A stretch of DNA of 49,062 bases, taken from NCBI GenBank assembly GCA_031296105.1, contig JARLGJ010000031.1, positions 1-49,062 on the forward strand, written 5' to 3'. Position 1 is the stretch's first letter, and the number at the start of each line of letters is the position of its first letter. The notes beneath the pieces were generated by a model. The model searched no databases and was not told the DNA's origin. It saw nothing but the letters and a program-made list of their open reading frames with translations. The translations under genes and the position numbers were made by a program. Of the stretch, positions 34,284-42,671 are shown in pieces. The stretch is from Acidobacteriota bacterium (GTDB taxonomy: Bacteria > Acidobacteriota > Terriglobia > Terriglobales > Acidobacteriaceae).

Positions 34284-34481
34284 CTAGCGACAAAAGGACC
34301 GCGCGGGTAGTGTCCAGTATCTTTCGCACTTTCTATCAGAGAACTCTGGTTGAAGGTTAAAGTCGATGAGGATGGATTTGCCCGCACCGGTCTCTCCGGT
34401 GAGCAGGTTCAGCCCCGGACCGAACTCGACGGCAACATTGTCAATGACGGCGTAGTTTTCGACGCGCAATTCCCTCAGCAC
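34284..34481 (-). pseudogene. recN: Truncated duplicate of recN (5' fragment)
   Basis: Starting at the GTG copy at 34481, the first 40 codons repeat recN, including the Walker A GETGAGKS. The frame then leaves the duplication at 34362 and reads 25 unrelated codons to a stop at 34284. The fragment keeps the duplicated promoter, so a 65-residue peptide could be made, but it lacks all other RecN domains. It is a by-product of the insertion. Confidence 0.85.
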
Positions 34482-34608
34482 ACGGCACCCGATCAGAAGG
34501 AGTTTTCCCGGCGAGAATATCACGCCGGAGGGGTCCAATGTCAGACCCCGCGCGCGAACGGTGCACAGAAAGCTGGGTTTAGAGGGAACGGCGCGCGGGC
34601 GCGGGTGG
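34362..34608. repeat. Right copy of the 247-bp direct repeat
   Basis: Matches 31885-32131 with three substitutions. It ends six bases before the stop codon of the ArsR-type gene. Before insertion the order was arsR-type gene, then recN; this copy is still attached to the original upstream neighbour. The 34222-34361 stretch between the endonuclease and this repeat has no gene. Confidence 0.97.
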
Positions 34609-34613
34609 CTTTC

Positions 34614-34970
34614 TTAGCGGCTCTTCAAAATGCGCTGCGTGCCTTCCCATTGGCGCTCCAGAACCTTGTGCACAATCTGGCAAGCCTGCTTTACCTCGGG
34701 AATAGCCAGGGTGCAGATCATCTGCTTGCCCTGGCGCCGGGTAGACACAATGCCCGAGGACTTCAGCACCGTCATATGCTGCGAGAGGTTTGCCTTGGTA
34801 ATGCCGAGCGCCTCCTGCAGTTCCGAGCACTGCATTTCACCTTTGGAGATCAGATCCAGAATCACCAGGCGCACCGGATTGGCGAAGGCCTTGCATATCT
34901 GAGCCTGGCGCTCATAGACCTTGAAGTCGATGCTGACGGTAGCTGCGGATTTGCTGGTTTTGCTGGCCAT
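34614..34970 (-). CDS. ArsR-family winged-helix transcriptional regulator
   Basis: A 118-residue DNA-binding repressor type. The winged-helix core is typical (FANPVRLVILDLI, then CSELQEALGITKANLSQHMTVLKSSGIV, then a basic wing RRQGKQM). It lacks the ELCVCDL metal site of ArsR/SmtB proper but has cysteines at 26, 48, 86 and 97, so a redox or thiol sensor is possible. It is divergent from the cytochrome operon; a 38-bp inverted repeat just upstream of that operon is its likely operator (inference). Originally it lay directly upstream of recN. Confidence 0.88.
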   Translation of the reverse strand: MASKTSKSAATVSIDFKVYERQAQICKAFANPVRLVILDLISKGEMQCSELQEALGITKANLSQHMTVLKSSGIVSTRRQGKQMICTLAIPEVKQACQIVHKVLERQWEGTQRILKSR

Positions 34971-35176
34971 GAATTTAGCGCTTCGGTCTGAAGCGAAGCG
35001 GACAAAACCACTTTAGCACAATGGCTATCGCAGTCTGCCGGCAACTCACGCCGCGCCCTGTTTGCGCATTCTCTTTGATCTGCCCCAAAAAGGGTGGAAC
35101 CACCGGCTTATCCCGGAATCTCACGATGTCACATCCAGGCATGACAGGGGTCACATTCGCGCTTGTGTGTTTTATG

Positions 35177-35182
35177 TATAAC
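35177..35182 (+). promoter_or_regulatory. -10 box of the cytochrome operon
   Basis: TATAAC (35177-35182) abuts the large inverted repeat that starts at 35182. The -35 region is not clear. Placement of the repeat on the transcription start favours repression. Confidence 0.35.
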
Positions 35183-35219
35183 AGTTGCGATATTTCGCAA
35201 CTATGAAATATCGCAACTG
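35182..35219. promoter_or_regulatory. Large inverted-repeat operator (15-bp perfect arms)
   Basis: CAGTTGCGATATTTC (35182-35196) is the exact reverse complement of GAAATATCGCAACTG (35205-35219), with eight bases between. The left arm plus spacer also contains TTGCGA-TATT-TCGCAA, itself palindromic, so two overlapping dimer sites may exist. It lies between the ArsR-type gene and the first cytochrome gene, 27 bases before the latter's ATG, and is the best candidate for the regulator's binding site. Confidence 0.7.
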
Positions 35220-35246
35220 ACTATCAAAGGAACACCGGAGATTCTT

Positions 35247-35579
35247 ATGACGTTCCGTCTTCGTTTTCTGACCATCCTGCTTCTCCTGACGCTGCCCGCC
35301 TTCCTCTTCGCCGCCGACGGACAGACACTCTTCCGTGAAAACTGCAAGGTCTGCCACGGCAAAGGCTCCAAGAACGGCGTTTACACCCCCATGAGCTTCA
35401 CGCAGGACCAGTGGCGCAGATTTTTTGCCACCAAACTTGTTCCCTCCCACAAGAGCGCCATCCACCCGGTGACCCATAAGAATCTTCTGGAAGGCCTCAC
35501 TCCGGCGGAGATGAAGGCTCTGCAGAACTTTGCCGTGGATCACGCGGCCGACAGCGAACAGCCCGCGACCTGCGGTTAA
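35247..35579 (+). CDS. Small periplasmic monohaem cytochrome c
   Basis: A 110-residue exported electron carrier. Residues 1-22 form a signal peptide (hydrophobic, ending FLFAAD). One haem motif CKVCH is at 33-37, and M48 in YTPMSF could be the distal ligand. The ATG at 35247 has CCGGAG upstream; the longer frame to 35163 runs through the operator and was rejected. It is the first gene of the redox operon, followed 41 bases later by an outer-membrane protein. Confidence 0.85.
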   Translation: MTFRLRFLTILLLLTLPAFLFAADGQTLFRENCKVCHGKGSKNGVYTPMSFTQDQWRRFFATKLVPSHKSAIHPVTHKNLLEGLTPAEMKALQNFAVDHAADSEQPATCG

Positions 35580-35620
35580 TGCCGGCGAACAAGGCCAACA
35601 CAGGAATACAAGGAGCGACC

Positions 35621-37468
35621 ATGAAGAGATTTCTCGCCATGACGTTGGCGCTGTTGCTGCTGGCCCCGGGGCTGTTTGCCCAGGCGTCACCTGTTACCGG
35701 CAATGCAGAACTGCGCCAGGAACTGGAACAACTGAAAAAGACCGTGACCGCGCTGGAAGAGCGCCTGGCTGCGGCGGAAAAGAAAGAAAACACACTGCCC
35801 GAGGCACCCAAGCCCGTTGCGCCGGCCCCCGAGGCCAGTGCTCCCAGCAACGCCGAACTCGCCGCCCAGGTCAATGATCTGGACACGCGCGTGACGGCCA
35901 ACGAGCGCAAGTCGGCGCTGGACCGGGTGAACTTCTCCGGTGACTTCCGCTCGGAGTCCAACTCGATCTTTGGCACCGTGCCCAACTATTACAACGGCAT
36001 GCAGTTGCAGAACCTGATGGTGAGCACGTTGTGGCTGTTTATGCCCACCACTCAGGGCGGACTCGGCATGACCTTCAACCCGGCGATGCTGAGCAGCATG
36101 ACCCCCACGCAGTTCGGCAGTTATCTGGGGCAGGAGATTCAGCAAAATTATGCGCAGTACCAGTACTACACGAACAATCTGACCTTCTCGAGTCTGAAGT
36201 CGAGCCTGGGCGGGTTCTCCTCCGCGCAGCAGGCGATGCTGCAGCAGTACCTGATGCAAGTGCCCGGCGTTTACACCGCCGGATACCAGGCCAATGCCAA
36301 CGCGGTGTTGACCAACCGCCTCCGCCTGAACTTGGATGCGAAAGTTGCCGAGAATGTCTCCTTCACCGGACGCCTGAGCATGTACAAGGTATTTGGCAAC
36401 TCCACCGGGGTACAGGTCTTCAACGGGCAGCCCGCCACGATGTCGATTGACGGCACTACGGCGACGGTTCCCAGCGGAGACATGCTGCGAGTGGAACGCG
36501 CGTACTTCACGTGGAAGGATATTGCCGGATCGAAACTGTATCTCAGCATTGGACGGCGTCCCTCTACCGACGGGCCGCCGATGAACATGCACAATGACGA
36601 GCCGCGTGGCGGCACGCCATCCGGCGCGCTGATCAACTACCAGTTCGACGGCGTGACGATGGGCTATCACCTGGGAGACAAGACCGCGCTGCGCCTCTGC
36701 TACGGTCTGGGCTACGATGCGGGCTACGGCAACGGCCAACTGCTGCAGAACCCCGCCGACCGTATGCGCAGCGTGCACTTCCTGGGCGCCAACATCGATG
36801 CCTATAGCACCGACAAAACTCTCATCCAGATCACCATGGCCAAGGCCTGGAACGTGACCGATGGTTTTGACGGCGAGGTCGTGCTGCCGGTCAACCCGGT
36901 AACGGGCCAGTCGATCAACTCACCGGTGATCCTGAACTACACTCCCTCCACCAACCTGGGCAACATTTTCCTGTACGGCTTCAACGCACAGACCAAGGTG
37001 AAGAGCCTCGAACTTTATAGCAGCCTGAACTGGGACAGTCTGCGTCCCAACGGCAAGACCTCTCCGCTGGGCGGCCTTGGCTCGGATCCCTTCGATACGC
37101 CGACGAATCACGACGGATGGATGGGCTACTTGGGCGCGCGCTATGACGTTCCGCAAAACCATGGCGCCACCAAACTGGGCTTCGAGTATAACCACGGCTC
37201 GAAATATTGGTTCAACTTTGCCCAGGCGGAAGACGACATCCTGGCGCCGAAAACCAGCGTGCGCGGCAACGCGGTTGAAGCCTACATGACCCACCGCATC
37301 AACCCGCACTTCATCTTCAAGGCGGACTACCAACGCTTCATGTACCAGTGGAGCGGATCGGGATGGAACGTGGGTGCGCCGCACCAACTCAATGCTGATC
37401 CGGTGCTGGGATTCCCGACGTATAACAATGCGAACCTCCTGCTGTTTGGTTTGACCGCGAGGTTTTAA
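35621..37468 (+). CDS. Outer-membrane beta-barrel protein (DUF3373-like) with N-terminal coiled coil
   Basis: A 615-residue protein. It has a signal peptide (1-20, ending LFAQA), then a short coiled coil (about 26-50, ELRQELEQLKK and following) and a Pro/Ala linker. The remainder is rich in aromatic alternating strands and ends in TARF, a C-terminal phenylalanine typical of outer-membrane barrels. The RVERAYFTWK and IGRRPSTDGPP segments resemble the DUF3373 family found beside multihaem cytochromes in Geobacter-like bacteria. It may be a porin letting substrate or electrons through. The ATG at 35621 has AAGGAG upstream. Confidence 0.75.
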   Translation: MKRFLAMTLALLLLAPGLFAQASPVTGNAELRQELEQLKKTVTALEERLAAAEKKENTLPEAPKPVAPAPEASAPSNAELAAQVNDLDTRVTANERKSALDRVNFSGDFRSESNSIFGTVPNYYNGMQLQNLMVSTLWLFMPTTQGGLGMTFNPAMLSSMTPTQFGSYLGQEIQQNYAQYQYYTNNLTFSSLKSSLGGFSSAQQAMLQQYLMQVPGVYTAGYQANANAVLTNRLRLNLDAKVAENVSFTGRLSMYKVFGNSTGVQVFNGQPATMSIDGTTATVPSGDMLRVERAYFTWKDIAGSKLYLSIGRRPSTDGPPMNMHNDEPRGGTPSGALINYQFDGVTMGYHLGDKTALRLCYGLGYDAGYGNGQLLQNPADRMRSVHFLGANIDAYSTDKTLIQITMAKAWNVTDGFDGEVVLPVNPVTGQSINSPVILNYTPSTNLGNIFLYGFNAQTKVKSLELYSSLNWDSLRPNGKTSPLGGLGSDPFDTPTNHDGWMGYLGARYDVPQNHGATKLGFEYNHGSKYWFNFAQAEDDILAPKTSVRGNAVEAYMTHRINPHFIFKADYQRFMYQWSGSGWNVGAPHQLNADPVLGFPTYNNANLLLFGLTARF

Positions 37469-37479
37469 CCGGTCGCATC

Positions 37480-37509
37480 GCGGGACTGCCTTGGCGGTCC
37501 CGCCTTTTT
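37480..37509 (+). terminator. Intrinsic terminator between the barrel gene and the octahaem gene
   Basis: GCGGGACTGC pairs with GCGGTCCCGC (one G-T pair) around a 4-nt loop, followed by CTTTTT. It sits 11 bases past the barrel stop and would reduce read-through into the octahaem gene. Confidence 0.75.
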
Positions 37510-37545
37510 CAACCCTTGCCGCCCATCAACCTTATGGAGGAAGCC

Positions 37546-38949
37546 GTGCGTCGCGCCATATTAATGCTTCTATTTCTAGCGAGTTGGGTTCCCTGGGCCA
37601 CGGCCCAGAAGAGCTCCCATGCCGATTACTTTGAGCACTACGAGGGAACCAAAACCTGCCTCACCTGCCATCAAAGCGAGGCCGAGTCCTTTTTCCACTC
37701 GCAGCACTACCAATGGCTAGGCACCGCCAGCCACATCGTCAACGCCCAGGGACAGGCCCTGGGCAAAATGAATACGATCAACGATTTCTGCACCAATCCC
37801 TCTTCCAACTGGATTGGCCGCGTGGAAAACAAAAAGGGCGACGTGATTACCCGCGGATGCTCCGCCTGCCACGCCGGACTTGGCCTGAAGCCCTCCCCGG
37901 AAATGACCCAGGCACAGCTCGAAAACATCGACTGTTTGCAGTGCCACGCCTCGGGCTATCGCCGCGATGTCTATCAGAACGGCAAAGGCCAGTGGGAATG
38001 GCGTCCGATTCTCTGGGAAAACCAGGAAGGACTGGATTCGGTAGCCAAACGCATTGGCATGCCCACCCGCGTCACCTGCCTGCGCTGCCATGCCAACTCG
38101 GGCGGCGGCGCCAACTTCAAGCGCGGCGACCTCGAGTACGCGCTCTCCAACACCACGCGCGACTACGACGTGCACATGGGCAAGGACGGCGCCAACTTCG
38201 ATTGCATTAATTGCCACAAGGGCAGCGACCACCATGTCCGCGGACGAGGCGCCGACCTTTCCGCCAACGACATGAAGGAGACGGTACGCTGCAGCGAGTG
38301 CCACAAGACAGCACCGCACAAGGATGCCGATCTCAACCGCCACATGAGCCGCATCGACTGCACCGTCTGCCATATCCCAACATTTGCCCGCACCGATGCC
38401 ACGGATATGGTGCGCGACTGGTCCAAGCCCGCTTACAATGCGGAGAAGGAAAAGTACGCAGCCACCATCACGCTGGAAACAAATGTCAAGCCGGTCTATG
38501 CCTGGTATAACGGCAACACACAGGAACAACTCCTGCGCCAGCCGCTGAATCGCCTCGCCGACGGCAGCGTGGGCATGATGATTCCGCAAGGTTCGCGCAA
38601 CGACCCCAAGGCTAAAATCTTTGCCTTCAAACTGCACCGCGCGAAACTTCCCTACCTGAAGGAACAAGGCTGGATACTGCCCATCCAGGTCGAGGAGTTC
38701 TTCCAAACAGGAGAACTCGACAAATCCATCCGCGAAGCCGCCGAACACGCCTACGGAGTAAAGAACCCGGTTTACGGATGGGCGGATACCACGCGCTACA
38801 TGGGCATCTACCACGGAGTACGCCCGCACGAACAGGCATTGCACTGCAAGGACTGCCACGGCGCCGGAGGCCGCATGGATTGGAAAGCGCTGGGCTATCC
38901 GGCGGACCCTAATCCGACGGGCGCTCCAGCCCCAAAGGAAGAGCAGTAA
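37546..38949 (+). CDS. Octahaem cytochrome c, tetrathionate-reductase (OTR)-like
   Basis: A 467-residue periplasmic multihaem protein with a signal peptide (1-20). Eight CxxCH haem sites begin at C38, C105, C130, C178, C220, C249, C272 and C434. A lone cysteine C82 (NDFC) lies between the first and second haems, a place where OTR-family enzymes have an active-site cysteine. Size and haem number fit that family, which reduces tetrathionate, nitrite or hydroxylamine in vitro; the substrate here is unknown. GTG at 37546 follows GGAGGAA and was preferred to an upstream TTG. It probably takes electrons from the small cytochrome c. Confidence 0.85.
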   Translation: MRRAILMLLFLASWVPWATAQKSSHADYFEHYEGTKTCLTCHQSEAESFFHSQHYQWLGTASHIVNAQGQALGKMNTINDFCTNPSSNWIGRVENKKGDVITRGCSACHAGLGLKPSPEMTQAQLENIDCLQCHASGYRRDVYQNGKGQWEWRPILWENQEGLDSVAKRIGMPTRVTCLRCHANSGGGANFKRGDLEYALSNTTRDYDVHMGKDGANFDCINCHKGSDHHVRGRGADLSANDMKETVRCSECHKTAPHKDADLNRHMSRIDCTVCHIPTFARTDATDMVRDWSKPAYNAEKEKYAATITLETNVKPVYAWYNGNTQEQLLRQPLNRLADGSVGMMIPQGSRNDPKAKIFAFKLHRAKLPYLKEQGWILPIQVEEFFQTGELDKSIREAAEHAYGVKNPVYGWADTTRYMGIYHGVRPHEQALHCKDCHGAGGRMDWKALGYPADPNPTGAPAPKEEQ

Positions 38950-39010
38950 CTCTCCGGCGGGAGGCAGACACGTCATGCGTCTGCCTCTCGCAACATTACC
39001 GGTAACAGAG

Positions 39011-39040
39011 AAGGCCCGCGCGCGGCGGGCCTTCGTTTGT
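39011..39040. terminator. Bidirectional terminator between the octahaem gene and hpnJ
   Basis: AAGGCCCGC (39011-39019) pairs exactly with GCGGGCCTT (39025-39033), followed by CGTTTGT. A second hairpin without a T-run (GAGGCAGAC/GTCTGCCTC) is at 38961-38987. The 39040-39120 segment holds three TTGAAAC copies and a GGGTTTCAA/TTGAAACCC inverted repeat of unknown meaning. Confidence 0.65.
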
Positions 39041-39123
39041 AACCTTTGAAACTTCCGAAAACTTCTGGCAGCCAGGGTTTCAACCTTGAAACTTTAGAAA
39101 CATTGAAACCCAGCGATCCTTCG

Positions 39124-40593
39124 CTACGCCTTTACCGCGTCCCTCTCGGCCTGTTTGGCTCTTGCTTCCTGCACGGCCTTTTTGCGGGCGGCGCGGAGAG
39201 TGAGGAACTCCTTGGCCTCCTTGTACAGGCGCTTGCGGTCATCGCTCTTGAACATGGAGCCGAGGACGATGGGCACCCAGACCTTGGGGCGGAAGTAGTA
39301 TTCGTCGTAGAACTTGTGCACCATCTCCATCACGTAATCCGCGGGCAGGCCGGGATACTGCACGTGCGCCACCTGGTGTCCGCCGAGATCGACCATGTCG
39401 TTCTGCTGGATGATGAAGTTGTTGTCCTTCACGTAATCGTAGAACTCGGTGCCCGGATAGGCGTGGGCCACCGAGACCTGGATGGTTTCGACGTTCAACT
39501 CCTTGGCGAAGTCGATGGTGCGGCGAATGGTTTCACGCGTCTCACCGGGCAGGCCCAGGATGAAGTCGCCGTGCACGGCCAAGCCGAGCTTGCGGCAGTC
39601 CTTGACGAACTGGCGGGCGCGCTCCAGAGTGGCTCCCTTTTTGATGTTCTTGAGGATCTGCGGATCGCCTGACTCGAAGCCCACGATGAGCAGGCGGCAG
39701 CCGGCTTCCTTCATGGCCTTCAAGGTCTCGTAGTCGGTGGTCACGCGCGAGGTGCAGCTCCAGGTAAGTCCCAGGGGCTTGAGCTTGGAGCAGAGTTCGA
39801 CGGTGCGCGCCTTCTGGATGTTGAAGGTGTCGTCGTCGAAGAAGAACTCCTTTACCTCGGGCCAATAGGCTTTGGCCTTCTTCATCTCGGCGGCAATGTC
39901 GTCGGAGCTGCGCTTGCGCCAGGCGTGTCCGGAGTGCGTTTGCGGCCACAGACAGTAGGTACACTGCGCCGGGCATCCGCGCGTGGAGTACAAGGCCACA
40001 TACGGATGCTGCAGGAAGGGCACGTTATACTTGGTCACGTCGAGGTCGCGCTTGTAGATGTCCACCACGTGCGGCAGGGCGTCGAGGTTCTCAATCACCG
40101 GGCGGTCGAGGTTGTGGACGATCTTGCCCGACTCGTCGCGGAAGCTGACGCCGAGGATGTCCTTGAGCGGCATGCCGTTGGCGTACTCGACGACGGCGTA
40201 GTCGAACTCGCGGCGGACAATGAAGTCGATCTCCGGGTAGCCCAGGGCGTGATCCGGCGAAACCGTGACGTGCGGGCCGACGAAGCAGACCTTGAGCTTC
40301 GGGTTGGCCTGCTTCATCAAGCCCGAGAGCTTGATGTCGCCTTCAAAGCCGGGCGTGCTGGTGAACAGCACCAGCAGCTCGTATTCCTTGCCGATCTCGA
40401 TGGTCTGCTCGGCGCTGACGTGATGGGGGTTGGCATCGAGAAGGCGTGACCCTTCCAACATGCCGGCCGGATAGGCCAGCCATACCGGATACCAATACGA
40501 CTCGATCTCGCGCGTGGCCGGCCAGCGCGAACCGGCGCCGCCATCGAAGTTCTCAAACGAGGGTGGATTGAGGAATAGCGTCTTCAAAGGCAT
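39124..40593 (-). CDS. hpnJ: Hopanoid biosynthesis B12-binding radical SAM protein HpnJ
   Basis: A 489-residue enzyme. The N-terminal cobalamin-binding-like domain opens with KTLFLNPPSFENFDGGAGSR, the recognisable HpnJ start. The radical SAM cluster motif CPAQCTYC is at 207-214, followed by GLPGETRE and related core motifs. In other bacteria HpnJ contracts the sugar of bacteriohopanetetrol glucosamine into the cyclitol ether. It is separated from the main hopanoid operon by about 10 kb and transcribed alone. The C-terminal 30 residues are charged and helical. Confidence 0.9.
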   Translation of the reverse strand: MPLKTLFLNPPSFENFDGGAGSRWPATREIESYWYPVWLAYPAGMLEGSRLLDANPHHVSAEQTIEIGKEYELLVLFTSTPGFEGDIKLSGLMKQANPKLKVCFVGPHVTVSPDHALGYPEIDFIVRREFDYAVVEYANGMPLKDILGVSFRDESGKIVHNLDRPVIENLDALPHVVDIYKRDLDVTKYNVPFLQHPYVALYSTRGCPAQCTYCLWPQTHSGHAWRKRSSDDIAAEMKKAKAYWPEVKEFFFDDDTFNIQKARTVELCSKLKPLGLTWSCTSRVTTDYETLKAMKEAGCRLLIVGFESGDPQILKNIKKGATLERARQFVKDCRKLGLAVHGDFILGLPGETRETIRRTIDFAKELNVETIQVSVAHAYPGTEFYDYVKDNNFIIQQNDMVDLGGHQVAHVQYPGLPADYVMEMVHKFYDEYYFRPKVWVPIVLGSMFKSDDRKRLYKEAKEFLTLRAARKKAVQEARAKQAERDAVKA

Positions 40594-40821
40594 AATCTTC
40601 TATCCTCAATATTATCATCCGCTTTGACGGTGCGCAGCGGGCGTGCGCCCAACGGCGGAATCCGCGTGCTGAACCGTCACAAAGGGTCAGTGGGCAGGGC
40701 GTGGGCGGGCCAAACGTGGATTCGGCGGCGGGAACGGGACGATCCTCAGGCGGCGGCTTGCAATCCCCGCGCCGGACTCATACAACATTAAAGGAATATC
40801 TGTCTGGAGAGTAAGCAAGCA

Positions 40822-42027
40822 ATGGCTTCCATCACGCGAGAAACCTGGCACGTTGCCCTGGATGCGCTGCGCGCCAACAAGGTGAAGGCGGCACTGACCA
40901 TGCTGGGAGTCATCATTGGCTCGGCCTGCATTGTGTTGGTGGTGACCATTGCTCTCATCGGCAAGACCTACGTGATGGCGCAGATTGAGGGCGTGGGCAG
41001 CAACATTGTGTACGCCACCTACAACGGCGGGGGCGGCGGCGTGCGCTCGCAGACCGACGAACTGAACCTGAGCGACATGGAGGCCATTGGCCACATGGCG
41101 CACGTGCATGACGTGGCCGGCACGCACGACATGGGAACCAGCGTCATCATCAACGGACAGGTGAAGCCGGTGGCGCTGGTGGGCGTTACGGAAGGCTTCC
41201 AGCGCATCCGCAATCTTCTGATCCTGGAAGGCCGCTTCTTTGACGATATGGACCAGGCGGAAGGCTCCAAGGCCTGCCTGATTACGCAGGAGCTGGCGCG
41301 GCTGCTGGGACCGGGACCGAAGGTAGGACGGCAACTGCGCGTGGGCGAGCAGACGTTCACCATCATCGGCGTCTTCCGCGAGCGCGTGGCTACGTTCGGA
41401 CAGTCGGAGATCGCGGCGCAGACGGTGATTATTCCCTTCCGTCTGATCAAGTATTACTCGGGTTCGGATTCGGTGCGCACCATGTACGCGCAGGCGGACA
41501 CGGCGGACAGCGTTCCGCAGGTGACGGCGAACATGCAGTCCACGCTGCGCGAAAGACACTCGAACAGCGCCTCCTACCAGGTGCAGAACCTGGCATCGAT
41601 CCTGGACGCGGCGCGCAAAATCTCGTTTGCGCTGACGGCCGTGCTGATGCTGGTGGGCATGGTGGCACTCGTCATCAGCGGCGTGGGCATTATGAACATC
41701 ATGCTGGTGACGGTGCGCGAAAGGACCAAGGAGATTGGCCTTCGCAAGGCCGTGGGCGCGCGGCGCGAGGAGATTCTGTATCAGTTTCTGATCGAGGCAT
41801 TCATCATGAGCGGAGTGGGCGCGCTGATCGGCATCGCCATTGCGTGCAGCGTGAAGATCGTCGTCGATCCGCTGATTCCGGCGGAGATTGGATTGAAGAT
41901 TCCAATCAGCATTTACTCGGTGCTACTGTCATTCACTGTCTCCTGCGCCACGGGAGTGCTCTTCGGGTATCTGCCGGCCCGCAACGCCAGCAAGCTGCAA
42001 CCCACGGAGTCTCTGCGATACGAATAA
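40822..42027 (+). CDS. MacB/FtsX-type ABC transporter permease
   Basis: A 401-residue membrane subunit. The first helix (about 23-48) is followed by a periplasmic MacB-PCD-like domain to about 265. Three helices and the LRKAVGARREEIL and LPARNASKLQPTESLRYE signatures at the C-terminus complete it. Such permeases pair with an ATPase and a membrane-fusion protein, but neither is adjacent, so the ATPase must be elsewhere. The ATG at 40822 has GGAGAG upstream. The 228 bases before it contain no other gene. Confidence 0.9.
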   Translation: MASITRETWHVALDALRANKVKAALTMLGVIIGSACIVLVVTIALIGKTYVMAQIEGVGSNIVYATYNGGGGGVRSQTDELNLSDMEAIGHMAHVHDVAGTHDMGTSVIINGQVKPVALVGVTEGFQRIRNLLILEGRFFDDMDQAEGSKACLITQELARLLGPGPKVGRQLRVGEQTFTIIGVFRERVATFGQSEIAAQTVIIPFRLIKYYSGSDSVRTMYAQADTADSVPQVTANMQSTLRERHSNSASYQVQNLASILDAARKISFALTAVLMLVGMVALVISGVGIMNIMLVTVRERTKEIGLRKAVGARREEILYQFLIEAFIMSGVGALIGIAIACSVKIVVDPLIPAEIGLKIPISIYSVLLSFTVSCATGVLFGYLPARNASKLQPTESLRYE

Positions 42028-42034
42028 CGCGAGG

Positions 42035-42559
42035 CTAAAACCCTTTTGTGGATTTGAACTGCGCCGTCATCTGCTCGGCGGCGTAGTTGGGCCAGCCGCT
42101 GCCGGAGGCCTGGCGCAGACGGTCCACCATTTTGCCGTAAAAGCGCACGCTCACCTGTTCCTCGCGGCCGATGCGCAACTGCACGGTGTCGTAAAAGCCG
42201 AGAAAAGCTTTACCGGTCTGCGCGTCGATCTCCGTCCAGGGTATGTAGAGCGGCGGATGGAAGAGACGAAAAGGCGCCATGACGGCCAGGTAGAGGCCCA
42301 TGGGATCGGCGCCGACGCAAAGGCAGTTGTTGTAGTTGCACCAGCCGCGCAGGCGCGCGCTCTGCCACGACCAGGTTTCTCCCGCAAAGTTGCCATTGGC
42401 GGCAAAGCGCCGCGCCAGCAGCACCCATCCGCTCATGCGGCTGAGGGTGTACATCACGGCGACGGTGACGAAGAGGAACCATCCGACGACCAGCACCGCG
42501 GCCAACGCGGGCGGCATGTTGTTGGGGTTCGGCAAAGCGGCCAGAAGAAGGACGTTCAT
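42035..42559 (-). CDS. Single-pass membrane protein of unknown function
   Basis: A 174-residue protein I do not recognise. A hydrophobic helix lies at about 17-40. The following part (WSWQSARLRGWCNYNNCLCVGADPMGLYL) and a strand-rich tail look like a compact cytoplasmic domain similar to PH-like or sensor-type domains, but no family can be named with confidence. It converges on the permease gene with only seven bases between stops. Confidence 0.6.
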   Translation of the reverse strand: MNVLLLAALPNPNNMPPALAAVLVVGWFLFVTVAVMYTLSRMSGWVLLARRFAANGNFAGETWSWQSARLRGWCNYNNCLCVGADPMGLYLAVMAPFRLFHPPLYIPWTEIDAQTGKAFLGFYDTVQLRIGREEQVSVRFYGKMVDRLRQASGSGWPNYAAEQMTAQFKSTKGF

Positions 42560-42655
42560 GCCGACATCCTAGCTGATAAGCCCCGGGCGGCCAAGAGATT
42601 CCGCAAGCGGGAAGCCGCCAGGGCATGCCCCTGCCTGCTCCGCAGCCCCGCCGCC

Positions 42656-42664
42656 TGCTACACT
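42656..42664 (+). promoter_or_regulatory. Extended -10 box seven bases from the S9 peptidase start
   Basis: TGCTACACT (42656-42664) is an extended -10 element ending seven bases before the ATG at 42672. Transcription would start at or next to the ATG. The same TGnTACACT-7-ATG layout occurs at hpnK. Confidence 0.45.
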
Positions 42665-42671
42665 CTTTGCC

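Noticed and set aside
32132..34361. Insertion considered as a transposon
   Set aside because: No transposase, no terminal inverted repeats, and the flanking duplication is 247 bp, far longer than transposon target duplications.
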